From assembly GCA_030068145.1 (NCBI GenBank), contig JAPJBO010000542.1, positions 89,521 to 153,520 of the forward strand: 64,000 nucleotides of DNA, in the 5' to 3' direction. The notes below the pieces were generated by a model that made no database searches, was not told the DNA's origin, and worked only from the letters and a program-made list of their open reading frames with translations. The position numbers and the translations under genes were made by a program. Position 1 is the stretch's first letter. Each line of letters begins with the position of its first letter. Shown in pieces: positions 39,337 through 48,300 of the stretch. Origin of the DNA: Diplonema papillatum. Its lineage: Eukaryota > Euglenozoa > Diplonemea > Diplonemida > Diplonemidae.

Positions 39337-39603
39337 GCCCAGGCAATTCTATGCAGCTCCATGGGGATATAACCCGTCTGCAGAGACACACACACAGGAC
39401 AGCGGCATCCCCGGCTGGAGTGTCCTTCGAGCTGAAGACGGGAAGCTTTGGTCCTAGCCTCCGACTTTCCTGCAGCACAGAATGGGCGCACCTTGGCCCC
39501 AGACTCTGGTTTCAGCAGGAAACCCCCATTGGGTCAGTTTTCCATTCTTTACAGCAATGGCAGCAGTCGTGTGTTAACATCACCGGAGTTTCCTCCGCGG
39601 GAT

Positions 39604-42600
39604 TTAACAAGTTTGAAGCGAACCTTCAAGCTGAAGCCATTGATCCAACGACGCAATGTAGTAGCAGACAGTATACGCCGTCGCGGGGGAGAGAACCGAC
39701 ACGCTGCCGACTGACCAGAGTATGCCGTAGGACTTCTGCGTGAGAAACCCATGGCTCTGTGAGTTGAACGCCGCCGCTTGCTGGCAAGAGGATGAAGGAG
39801 GCAGCACCGAGACGACGTCGTGGGTCGCGGCCAGCGGGTCCGTGCCCGCGTAGATCGGGAGCCGGAGGGTATCGTTGCCGCTGTTGAAGCACGGGGTCGG
39901 CGGCGCGAACGTCGGCGGCCTCGCGGCGCACTCGAACTTGAGCCGGGCGAGGCAGCTCGACGGACGGAACGAGTACGTCATCACGGACGAGAACCCCTGC
40001 ATCCCCGCCGGCAGTGCCACAAGCCAGTCGACCACTGACTCGCCGTTCACCCGCACCGTGAACACCCGGGCGGACCAGTCGATAACGAGCTCCGTGAACA
40101 ACCAATCCACGTCGGGCACTTCCATACTGACCGGAATCAGGTGCCCCCCCGCCCGGTACGCGTACGAGCCGTAGAACCCGGTGATCCACAGCAGCCGGTG
40201 CGCCTCGTCTCGGTCCCGGATCTCGAGCCCGTGGTACTGGCCGGGCGACGCGGAGCTGGGCAGGTGCACGTAAAAAGACACGACCCGCGGGCGCGTGGCC
40301 GCAAGCGGGAGGATGTGGGGTTGCCCAGGCGCGACGTACTCCAGACAAGAGGAGACGGCAGGCGGGAAGGGCAGGTTGGTGTTGTACGCGAACGCCGGGG
40401 AAAGCGGATCGCTCGCCACCGGGTCGAACGTGAACAAGTCCGTGGAGTCGCATGTTCCGGGGATTCGGAGGTAGAGCTTGGAATGGCCGGAGGGAAGGGT
40501 GTGCGAAGCGAACATGCTGCCATCCAACCTGACGGACAGCCTGCTCTCCTGCTGCACGCTGTACGAAGGCGCCGCCCGCAACGGTCCGATCGTGGCCAGC
40601 GAGCCGTTGAAGTGCACGAGCGACGCGTCGAGCATGACCCCCTTCAGCTCGTTCCACCCGTTGTCGGCGGGGGTGTCTGCGACCAAAGCGTCGACCAGCG
40701 CTTGCTTCGTCTCTTCGCTTTCGTTCCACGACTCGACGCCGCCTTCGATGGCCAGCGTGAGCAACAGCCCGCCCTCCACGAACTCGCTCTGGTCAAGCTT
40801 CTTCGCCAAAGTGCCGGCCGGGACGATGAAGGAGTGGCACAGCATGTCCAGCTCATCCATCCACAACCCCCCGTGTGCAACCAGCACGCGGACGCCGGTC
40901 GTCGTGCATGAGGCGTCTAGCGGGAAGTCTTCGATGACCACCAGGCCGTCGATCCGCAAGGTGACGACGCCTAGGGCATTGTCGATCAGAAACTCAGCGA
41001 AGTAGTATACCCCCGGGTTTAATCTGAGGCCTGCGAACTCGATGGCGTTGTGGTAGAGCGCGAGGTCTTGAGCCTCGGTGACAGCCATGCTCCAACACGG
41101 CTCGTAGGCCGCGGTGTCGTCGCGGAAAGTGAGGATCGGGAGGTCTGCGGTGTCGCTGTAGGCGAAGTTGAAGCTGATCTTCGAAAAGGTGCTGGGCTGC
41201 ACGAACATGAATGCGAGGGGCGGCACGATACGCATGGCGCCGCCGCCGGCCGCGAAGAACGCGGTATCAAGTGCGCCGCCGACCTGCCAGAGGCTGTCGA
41301 CGGTGTCGAACGAGTACCGCAAGTTCTCGGGGCAGGCCGCAGAGCCCTCGCACTCGAACCCACCGAACCCCGGCGAGCACACGCACGGGCGTGCCTTGTT
41401 CGCCGTGCACGCGCCGCGGCCGCTGCAGACGGTCGGATCGGTCGAATCCTTCCCGAAGCACACCGCCGGGGCCGCCGACAGCTCCACTACGACCGCGCAC
41501 GTCACGTCCGCCCCGTCCACTTCGTCGGTGGAAAACGTGACGGCGAGCGCAACCTCCGATCCCTCCTCCGCAGCCGACGGGTAGTACGTCAGCACCACCC
41601 GAGTGTCCTCCCCTCCCACGCTGTCGCCGTCTTCAACACTCGCCGAGAAATTCGCGGCGGTGGTGTCATTGTACGACACGGTCACCGAAGCGTTGTACAT
41701 CACGTTGAACTCGATTTTGAACGGAGTTCCACTGGGCACCCTGTGCGTTACATCCGCAGCAAGTGACGCGATACACACCGGCTGAGTGAAAGTCTCGGAG
41801 CACTCGTTGTACAGCCACGAAATTGCTTCCGCGTCGCCTTTGGACACCCTGCTGCGCTGGCCGATTGGCTGCGGGGAGACGACCGTGGGCGCGACGCCCC
41901 TGGCGAAAGCGTAGGCCTGCGGGTGGGTGACGCTGTCGTAGTTGTACGGGCCCAGCAGCCGGGTGTGCGGCGAGGCCGCAAAAAACGGCGCGTACCCGGG
42001 CAGCGCCTGCGGCTCGTCGACGAAGATGTAGTCGTCGCGATCGCTGCGGGTGTGCTCCGGGACCAGGCCCAGGCTGTACCCGATATTTTGGATGACCTCG
42101 CCTGCGTGCGTTTGTTGTTGGAGTGTGAAGTTCGCTTAGGGATCCGGGGTTTTAAAGCATCCCGGCGACCATTGCCGTAAAGGTTCCTTTAAGGTATCGT
42201 ATACTAGTGTGCGTATCGTATCTGCGGGTGTGGCAGTACGTGTGCTAGTGCGCGTGTCTTTGTTTCGACTTATTTGAAAGCGCGCTCAGTTCCTATGTGT
42301 CACGTTATTTTTCCGGAGTTCTTTTTACGTAAAGCAAAGCTGGATTCAGGACGCAAATAAGACACGGTTTGCGGCAATGAGCTTCTCGCTTTTCCTCCGA
42401 GAGAGTTGTTTTCGTTGAACGCAGGGTCTGATCGTTTTCTTTTTACTTAAAGCTGGATCCAGGCAGGATTGATAGACCGTGATAGACCGAAGAATACAGC
42501 ATCGGGCAATTCGATGCAGCTCTAGGGACTAGGGATGAGCCTGATAAACAGCGGCAGGCACTTCGATGCAAGTTCAAGATAGGGACGGACCGGCTCATAT

Positions 42601-43866
42601 TTGGTGGCGGGTCACGTCTGAAAGCGTCTCGAGTTTTTTGTCAAACGCAAAACCCCCGAAGCAGGGGACTTTAGCACTTTGTCTGACCGAGCAAAAAAGT
42701 CGGCTTCAGCCAAAAACCCCCCGGTTTTCGAGCTCTGCGGTGCCTGTGGTGTCCGAGCGCCTGGAACTGTCGCCCCGCACACGCAAACAAGGGACCGAGG
42801 GTGGTGAAATATAGGCTTGCGCGGTGGCGGTGCACGTCTATCAAACTACGGAGATGGTGAGTGAAAAGCTTCGAAGTTAGCAGTGACACACCGTGACGCG
42901 CCGCGTAACTGTATAGGTACAGTACTGCAGGGGCCACTTTTTCTTTTTCAAATCGAAATTTATAAATCATTTTTTATTTTTCTGAAACCCCGGGTACCAG
43001 GGAAAGCCTGCTACACGGGAGCCAAGCTTCACGTGTTCGGCGGTACTGCAGAGCCACGGGCCTACGGGTCAAGTGGCTACCGCTTTCCCAAACTAAAGCA
43101 TCAAGGCTTGGCGCACCTTGGGGCTTGGCGCTCGCGCTGAACACAAGCTCGTCGAGGCGGTCAGCCGCAGGGCAGAGCGGACGGGGTTGTGGCACTGTGC
43201 TGCCTCCGACTCAAGCTTTGCAAGCTGTGGTTGACCGTCACGTTCCTGGACCAGGAGCGACCTTTTTCTTTTTCTTTTTCTTCTTCTTCTGAAAAACCGA
43301 AACCGGAAAACCCCGGTTTCTGAAACCGGGAAACCAGGTTTCTCAAGTCCCCTGCCCCGAAGCATACCGGTGCCGCAGTAGCAGGACACGGTGATCACGT
43401 TCACACCGGAGTCGTCTACGCCAACCGGCGAGTCGCACTCAAACGGGTCGGACACGAACAAGATGTACGGCCGAGGGCAACTCGAAGGGCTGTCGCACCG
43501 CGAGAAGCGGACGCACGTTTTTTCCTCCCACTCGACGATCGCCGCGACGACGCGCGAATCGTTCTTCAGCAGGAACGACGAAGGATCCGCGGGGTCGGTG
43601 GCCCGCGTGTCGACCACGTACCGGACAGGCGCTCCCCTGGGCCACAGGGTCGGAATTTCGAGCGGGACCGCCCCCAGCGCAGCCGCCGACCTTGCCGGCG
43701 GCACGCCCGGCTTGTCCAGCGTTCGGCGTGAGAACGCGCGCATCTTCTCCTTCGCCGCCGAGAGGGAGAACGAGGCTTCCGCTGCGACCGCAAGGCAGAG
43801 CAACACGAAGCTCCAGCTGGGTGGGCGCGGGAGGCACCCAGACATGTTGGTACCTCTCTTGTTCAT
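39604..43866 (-). CDS. Secreted astacin-family protein with destroyed zinc site (998 residues, two exons)
   Basis: Exon 1 is 43866-43368 and exon 2 is 42101-39604. The donor reads ACCG|GTATGC, the acceptor CACGCAG|GCGAG, phase 1, and the joined length is exactly 999 codons. Starts at 43866 (MNKRGTNMSG) or 43845 (MSGCLPR) precede a signal peptide (SWSFVLLCLAVAAEAS). The astacin N half is clear: PTLWPRGAPVRYVVD, AIVEWEEKTCVRFSRC. At the catalytic helix, where astacins have HExxHxxGxxHExxR, this gene has QNIGYSLGLVPEH followed by TRSDRDDY. All three zinc-binding His and the catalytic Glu are replaced (Q, N, Y, P). The Met-turn SVMHY is SVTHP. The scaffold motifs ..IGQRSRVSKGDAEAI are kept. An EGF-like module (VCSGRGAC..CVCSPGFGGFEC, about residues 395-430) and two lectin/LamG-like regions follow (inference). 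I expect a secreted, non-proteolytic binding protein, or a decaying gene with an intact frame. Confidence 0.8.
42102..43367 (-). other. Intron of the astacin-like gene, with repeats
   Basis: 1266 bp, GT-AG. Next to the acceptor it holds a family D copy (about 42117-42200). Near 43000-43260 it holds a segment inverted relative to 56095-56345 (CTGCCCTGCGGCTGACCGCC, AGCTTGGCTCCCGTGTAGCA). No ORF of interest. Confidence 0.7.
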
Positions 43867-43893
43867 TTTTTTATTTTCCTGTTTTTTTTTTTT

Positions 43894-44033
43894 TTTTTTT
43901 GTATAAGCACCTGCTTTGTAGGAAATACTTGAGAAGGCTGCCAGCAGCAAAAGATCAAAGGAGGTAAATGTGCTGTAGCCCACACGAAACACAGGTGAAT
44001 CTGGGTTTAGTGGCGGGCGTAAGCGTTCAACAA
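43894..44033 (-). repeat. Family A repeat, 3' part, left of the retroelement
   Basis: Inverted copy: poly-T tail, GTATAAGCACCTGCTTTGTA, GGAAATACTTGAGAAGGCTG, GTAGCCCACACGAAACACAG and GGCGTAAGCGTTCAACAAAA. It begins ~25 bp upstream of the astacin ATG and is cut at 44033 by the gag start. The missing part of the same repeat resumes at 48231. Confidence 0.85.
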
Positions 44034-44035
44034 AA

Positions 44036-45511
44036 ATGCCGAAGCAACTCGACAGGTCGGGCGCGGTGAGTTGGGTGAAGAGGGTGGTCGGGACTGATGT
44101 CCCGTCCCTTCTTTCATTCACCGCAAACAACCGCCGACTCGCGGCGGTACTCAAGGTCGCGCGCGACGTCGAGGGGACCGCGGAGGCGGGGCTGAGGCGC
44201 CTTCTGGGCGCCTTGGGGTACACGGACGAGGAGGCCCCCCCCGAAGGCGTGGCCCAGTGGGTCCTCGCGTGGCTGGCGGTCGCGTCGGCTCCGTCCGCCA
44301 CCGCGGACGAGTTCGCGGACCTGCTCCGCTCGTCTCCGAAGGCCACGCCCCCGCCGCAGACGCCGGGGCACATGCCGCTCCCCGCGACCGTTTCTCCCGC
44401 TGACGACTCGACCACCGCTGCATTGTTCGGCCCATCTCCCCCAGCCGCGCGACGTGTCTCTTTCGCCGAGAGCGACGATCCCCTCAGCCCAGATGACGAC
44501 GATCTGAGGGAATGCAACTCCGCCGGGGGCGGCCGGGACGACCACGCGTCGGACATAGGCCGGCTGCAGCGTCAGATCGACCGCCTCACCGAGTTGGTGA
44601 TGGCGGCCCTCCCAACGCGCACCTCGCCACCCGTCCGGCCTTCGCCCGCCCCTGAGGCAGCACCTGAGGCGGCACCCGCGGGCTCCCGTCCCGTTCCGCC
44701 CACGTCGGTGGGCACATGCCCCGGTCCAGTGCTGCATCAGCTTCCGGCGTTCACGAGACCACTCCCGCCGCCTCCGCCCCTCGTTGACGTTTCTCGCCTT
44801 CCGCGGGCTGTCCTGTTGCCGGACAATCCTCGCAACCTTCCGCAAGCCGTCGTGGGCGGTCCTCTGCCAGTGGGCTATCGCTGCCCGCCAGCCGCATCCT
44901 GCCACCAGCCGTACGCCGAGCCCCGCCAGCCCTACGCCAGCCATCCACTTCCGGATTTTCCGGAGGACCCGTCTTCGCTGGGGGGAGGCGGGTCGGTCCA
45001 GGGCTCCCACACGCTTCTCTCTCCCGGACCAGAGCTACTCGACCCCGAGCTCTGGGTGAGCCTCTCTCCCGTCGAGAGGTCTCTCGCGCTCGTCCACATC
45101 CGCGGCTTCTTCGCGGATATACTCGACGCCGTCCCGAGCATCGCCAACGACGCAGGACACCTGCTCAGCCACGCAACGTCCATCATGCGTCTGATGGACG
45201 ACTCCTCCGACCCCGACGCCCTGGTAGAGCTGGGGAGGGACACCATCCACCGCATGATGGTCCTCAAGACGGCCTTGAAGGCCGGCTGGTCGTTGGCCGC
45301 CGGCCTCCAACACCGCCACCAGCACGAGGCCGGGTTCCCTCCGTATCTTCGGAACGCCTTTCAGGCCCTGCAGAAAGCCGAGGAACAGCCCGCCCCCAAG
45401 CCGTCCAGGAAGCGCAGCCCGAAGTCCCGCACCCAACACCCGGGCGAAGCTCACCCCGACTCCCAGCACCCTCAGCGAGCAACCTCAGCCAAGGGGAGGG
45501 CCAGGCAGTAG
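44036..45511 (+). CDS. Gag-like ORF1 of the YR retrotransposon, 491 residues
   Basis: ATG at 44036, TAG at 45509-45511. Pro/Ala-rich with an acidic patch (SFAESDDPLSPDDDDLRE), a short amphipathic, coiled-coil-like stretch (DIGRLQRQIDRLTELVMAAL), a long Pro-rich linker, and a helical C-terminal part (SPVERSLALVHIRGFFADIL, HLLSHATSIMRLMDDSSDPD) that may be the assembly domain. It ends in a basic tail (KPSRKRSPKSRTQHPGE). No CCHC knuckle is present. The Gag assignment rests on position and composition. The first codon sits at the junction with family A, so its promoter and leader would have to come from the flanking repeat. Confidence 0.65.
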   Translation: MPKQLDRSGAVSWVKRVVGTDVPSLLSFTANNRRLAAVLKVARDVEGTAEAGLRRLLGALGYTDEEAPPEGVAQWVLAWLAVASAPSATADEFADLLRSSPKATPPPQTPGHMPLPATVSPADDSTTAALFGPSPPAARRVSFAESDDPLSPDDDDLRECNSAGGGRDDHASDIGRLQRQIDRLTELVMAALPTRTSPPVRPSPAPEAAPEAAPAGSRPVPPTSVGTCPGPVLHQLPAFTRPLPPPPPLVDVSRLPRAVLLPDNPRNLPQAVVGGPLPVGYRCPPAASCHQPYAEPRQPYASHPLPDFPEDPSSLGGGGSVQGSHTLLSPGPELLDPELWVSLSPVERSLALVHIRGFFADILDAVPSIANDAGHLLSHATSIMRLMDDSSDPDALVELGRDTIHRMMVLKTALKAGWSLAAGLQHRHQHEAGFPPYLRNAFQALQKAEEQPAPKPSRKRSPKSRTQHPGEAHPDSQHPQRATSAKGRARQ

Positions 45512-45516
45512 GTGCC

Positions 45517-46452
45517 TTGGACCGTTTCCCACCTCCTGTGGCGGGGCGACGCGGACGTCCTCTCCTGTCGGAGCCCCCGCTCTCCCCCGGCGAGCGGGAA
45601 CGTCTTGTCCGGTCCGCGAACACGTACATTGGGGATGCCCTGGCGCTGTCCACGCGTCGCGGGATCCACTCCGTGTATCGCCGTTTTCTGGAGTTCCGGC
45701 GCCACTGGGAAGCGGTGTCCGACGATCCCCTCGACGTCCCGACGGCGCTGGTCCTGTTTGTGACTCGGCTGCTGGCCCGCGGGGATATCTGCGCAGCTTC
45801 TGCGGTGCAGTACGTCGTGAACGTTCAGTCGGCCGAGAAGCGTTTGGGGCGACCTGTCGACAGCCAGCTCGTCAGGGATTTTGTCAGGTCTCTGAAGCGG
45901 GCGGGCGCGATGAAGCCATCGAAGCAGGCCGTCCCGGTGACGAAGGACGAACTGCATCATGCTGTTCGTTTGGAGTCGGATCCCGGCGTGCGGGTTGCGT
46001 TGGCCTTGGCATGGCAGGGGGCTGCGCGCGTGGACGACGTCCTGACGAGGAAGGCCGAGCACATCACCGAGGGTGCCGGTTTCTGGGCGGTAAACTGGGT
46101 GGGCTCGAAGTCGGATCCTTTCCGCCTAGGTCAGGTTACGGGCGTGATTCTTCCGCCAGCTCAGGACCAGGAACTTCGCTCGCTGCTGTCTCAGACGCCG
46201 CCCGGCCGCCTCCTGTTTCCAGACATCCCTTTTCGGCGAGTTGTGTCCGCGCTGAAGCGCGCCAACCTCTCCCTCACGGGCCATTCCCTCCGGCGGGGTG
46301 CCCTGTTCCACCTGTTGAGAAGCGGGGTCGACCTGCGAGTGATTCAGAGCGTGTCGCGTCACACGACGCTGAGTGCTCTGATGCGGTACCTTCCGGAAGC
46401 GGAGGTTCCGCTCGTCCGGAACACCGCGGAGGCGTCGGCGAGTCTCCTATAG
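45517..46452 (+). CDS. Tyrosine recombinase (integrase) of the retrotransposon
   Basis: The frame is open upstream into the end of gag, has no early ATG, and lies at -1 relative to gag, so expression by frameshift or re-initiation is likely. The catalytic residues of the family are present: Arg in GAARVDDV (codon 46027), H-x-x-R in GHSLRRG (46282 and 46291), His in SRHTTL (46360) and the Tyr nucleophile in LMRYLPE (46387). The N part (STRRGIHSVYRRFLEFRRHW, AASAVQYVVNVQSAEKRLGR) fits the SAM-like core-binding domain. Length ~310 residues is usual. It should join circular element DNA to the chromosome at a short shared sequence. The end overlaps the RT frame. Confidence 0.9.
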   Translation: MDRFPPPVAGRRGRPLLSEPPLSPGERERLVRSANTYIGDALALSTRRGIHSVYRRFLEFRRHWEAVSDDPLDVPTALVLFVTRLLARGDICAASAVQYVVNVQSAEKRLGRPVDSQLVRDFVRSLKRAGAMKPSKQAVPVTKDELHHAVRLESDPGVRVALALAWQGAARVDDVLTRKAEHITEGAGFWAVNWVGSKSDPFRLGQVTGVILPPAQDQELRSLLSQTPPGRLLFPDIPFRRVVSALKRANLSLTGHSLRRGALFHLLRSGVDLRVIQSVSRHTTLSALMRYLPEAEVPLVRNTAEASASLL

Positions 46453-48203
46453 CCTTTCGCCTCGAACCCCCCTTCCCGTTCAAGCTACCGAAGAGGAAAG
46501 TCCCCGACCCGCTGGCGGCGATTTATCCAGGGCCGGGGAGGATCCCTGACGTGGAGCTACCGCCCTCTACGTTCACCCCGTTTGTTGGTGTCGCGTACGG
46601 AGGCGATCTCCTTGTCAACAACTCTACGCCCCCCCCGTCGCAAAGCAGAAGAGGAGAGGACCTCGCGCCCATCTCGTCGTCATTCATGAACCTTGACAGG
46701 TTGTCAGCTTTGGACAGCCAGGGTTTGCTGCGTGGCGTGCTGGATGTGATTCGCTCTTGGGAGTCCTTCCGTTCTGCCCTACTCCCGGGAGCGGAGGAAG
46801 CGCTGACAGAAAGAGGGTTCACGCGGACGACGTCAAGGCGCATGCTTCGTCATCTCCCGGATCTGGTTAAGTATGGAGTGACGGAGCTTGCTTCGAGCCC
46901 GTCAAAGGTCGTCCTCCCTGCCTTCACTGTCGACAAGAAGAGCGGGGGGCAACGATTCGTATGTGACGGGCGGAAGCTCAACGCGATCATGGCGCGTCCG
47001 CCTCCGATGCTGCTTCCTTCCGTGCACGAAGTCATCGACCGCGTCCTGGCCTCGTCCGTGGTTTTTCTCGCAGACGCCAGGAGCTATTTCTATCAGTTCC
47101 GGCTGGACGCGAGAATCCGCCCATTTTTTGGCATGCACTTGGCCGGACCGCGGGGCCATTTCGTGAAGGCTCAGCTCGTGGCCATGTGCATGGGCTGGAG
47201 CTGGGCTCCGGCGATAGCGCAGAGGGCCTCTCGAGTACTCCTGCCGGAGTCTGACGGTCTGCCCTGGGTCGACAACTTCGTCGTCGTTGGGGATTCGTTG
47301 GGAGAAGCAACTTCGCGGTTTGACTCTTTTTTGCAGCGCTGCAAGAGCGTCAACTGCGAGCTCAACGAAAACGACGAGCAGTTTGGAATACCGCTCAGGG
47401 AGTTCGACCTTCTGGGCCTCCACTTTGACCTTTCCCATTCGAACCGCCCCGCTCGATACAGAATGGCGGACGCATGGGTGACGAAGTTACTTGGCTCTGC
47501 CGAACTCACCAGAGTTAAACGCGGAGGGGCGTCACCCCGCGAGTTTTACCGGGTGTTTGGGGCTTTGGTCTGGTTTGCCTACACCACGCATTTCCAGCTG
47601 GCCTACGCCCGGTGTTCACTGTCCTTCCTGCAGAGGCTGGCCTCATCCCTGGTGGAGCCAGCTGACTGGGACATCTCCAGGACGGTTCCGCCCTCGACCG
47701 TGCGTGAGGTGGAGCACCTCACCTCCCTCGTCGAAGACAACCGCTGGGTCAGTCGTTCGAAGTCGATCTCCTCATCGGTGACTCTCTGGACAGACGCCTC
47801 ATCATCATGGTGGGCCGCAGTCCTGGAGGGCGAACCTGAGCGGATATCGCAGGGCCCGTTCTTGAAGTTGAGACACACTCACATCTTTTTAAAGGAGTTG
47901 TTTGCGGTCCTTAGGGGCATAAACCTGACCGCAAGGTTTCACACGAATACGCGCATGAGACTCATGGTTGACAACCTTCCGGCTGTCCAGTGTCTCGTCA
48001 AGGGGCACTCGAAGAACTTTGCAGCAAATGTCCTTTTGGCGAGGATTTTTGATGCTGCGCGGGCGGTCGGCCTTGTCATCAGTGCCGAGTGGGTACCGAC
48101 TGATAAACAGAGAGCCGACCCGTACACCCGCGGGGTGCTAGCCAGAGAGGGCGTCTGGTCGCCTCAAGCGGAGGACCTTGCTCCGCCTTCAGATTTGGTG
48201 TAG
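46011..48203 (+). CDS. Reverse transcriptase-RNase H polyprotein of the retrotransposon
   Basis: The frame runs 46011-48203, but bases before ~46452 overlap YR. Protein-like sequence starts near SPIAFRLEPPFPFKLPKRKV, again at -1 from the previous ORF. RT: AFTVDKKSGGQRFVCDGRKL (fingers), FLADARSYFYQ (motif A Asp), LVAMCMGWSWAPAIAQR (motif B), and motif C as WVDNFVVVGD (47265-47294), with Asn where the second catalytic Asp is expected. RNase H: LWTDASSSWW (Asp), KELFAVLRGI (Glu), MRLMVDNLPAVQCL (Asp) and WVPTDKQRADPYTRG (Asp), all four acids kept. No methylase domain follows. It copies element RNA into DNA in the host cell. Confidence 0.88.
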   Translation: MAGGCARGRRPDEEGRAHHRGCRFLGGKLGGLEVGSFPPRSGYGRDSSASSGPGTSLAAVSDAARPPPVSRHPFSASCVRAEARQPLPHGPFPPAGCPVPPVEKRGRPASDSERVASHDAECSDAVPSGSGGSARPEHRGGVGESPIAFRLEPPFPFKLPKRKVPDPLAAIYPGPGRIPDVELPPSTFTPFVGVAYGGDLLVNNSTPPPSQSRRGEDLAPISSSFMNLDRLSALDSQGLLRGVLDVIRSWESFRSALLPGAEEALTERGFTRTTSRRMLRHLPDLVKYGVTELASSPSKVVLPAFTVDKKSGGQRFVCDGRKLNAIMARPPPMLLPSVHEVIDRVLASSVVFLADARSYFYQFRLDARIRPFFGMHLAGPRGHFVKAQLVAMCMGWSWAPAIAQRASRVLLPESDGLPWVDNFVVVGDSLGEATSRFDSFLQRCKSVNCELNENDEQFGIPLREFDLLGLHFDLSHSNRPARYRMADAWVTKLLGSAELTRVKRGGASPREFYRVFGALVWFAYTTHFQLAYARCSLSFLQRLASSLVEPADWDISRTVPPSTVREVEHLTSLVEDNRWVSRSKSISSSVTLWTDASSSWWAAVLEGEPERISQGPFLKLRHTHIFLKELFAVLRGINLTARFHTNTRMRLMVDNLPAVQCLVKGHSKNFAANVLLARIFDAARAVGLVISAEWVPTDKQRADPYTRGVLAREGVWSPQAEDLAPPSDLV

Positions 48204-48230
48204 CCACTGCGTGGTCCCTGGGGGTCCTGA

Positions 48231-48300
48231 TGCGTAAGCGTTCAACAAAAAAGACCCATTTTGTAGTTGTATTGTTTCTCCCCCTCTAGCCTCCTTCGAA
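48231..48300 (-). repeat. Family A repeat, 5' part, right of the retroelement
   Basis: Resumes GCGTAAGCGTTCAACAAAAA, AGACCCATTTTGTAGTTGTA, TTGTTTCTCCCCCTCTAGCC and TCCTTCGAA, then is truncated at 48300 by the start of the duplicated astacin segment, losing the last ~35 bases of the family. Confidence 0.85.

Larger units (their letters stand above)
44034..48230 (+). mobile_element. Tyrosine-recombinase retrotransposon, order gag-YR-RT/RNase H
   Basis: A 4.2-kb unit with three long uninterrupted frames. YR before RT is the order of the VIPER group of kinetoplastids (known from that family); DIRS and Ngaro elements usually carry YR last. The unit splits a family A repeat: the left flank ends and the right flank begins with the same 20 bases, GCGTAAGCGTTCAACAAAAA (44014-44033 region and 48231-48250). 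No LTR, inverted or split direct repeat was seen inside. Gag starts right at the left junction, and only ~27 bp lie between the RT stop and the right junction. The intact frames suggest a young insertion. Confidence 0.8.

Noticed and set aside
44114-45010. 298-residue minus-strand frame opposite gag
   Set aside because: Arg/Gly-rich shadow of a GC-rich coding region. The plus-strand frame continues into YR and RT of the same element.
44034-48230. DIRS element with methylase
   Set aside because: YR precedes RT and no methylase or inverted terminal repeat is present. The order fits the VIPER group better.
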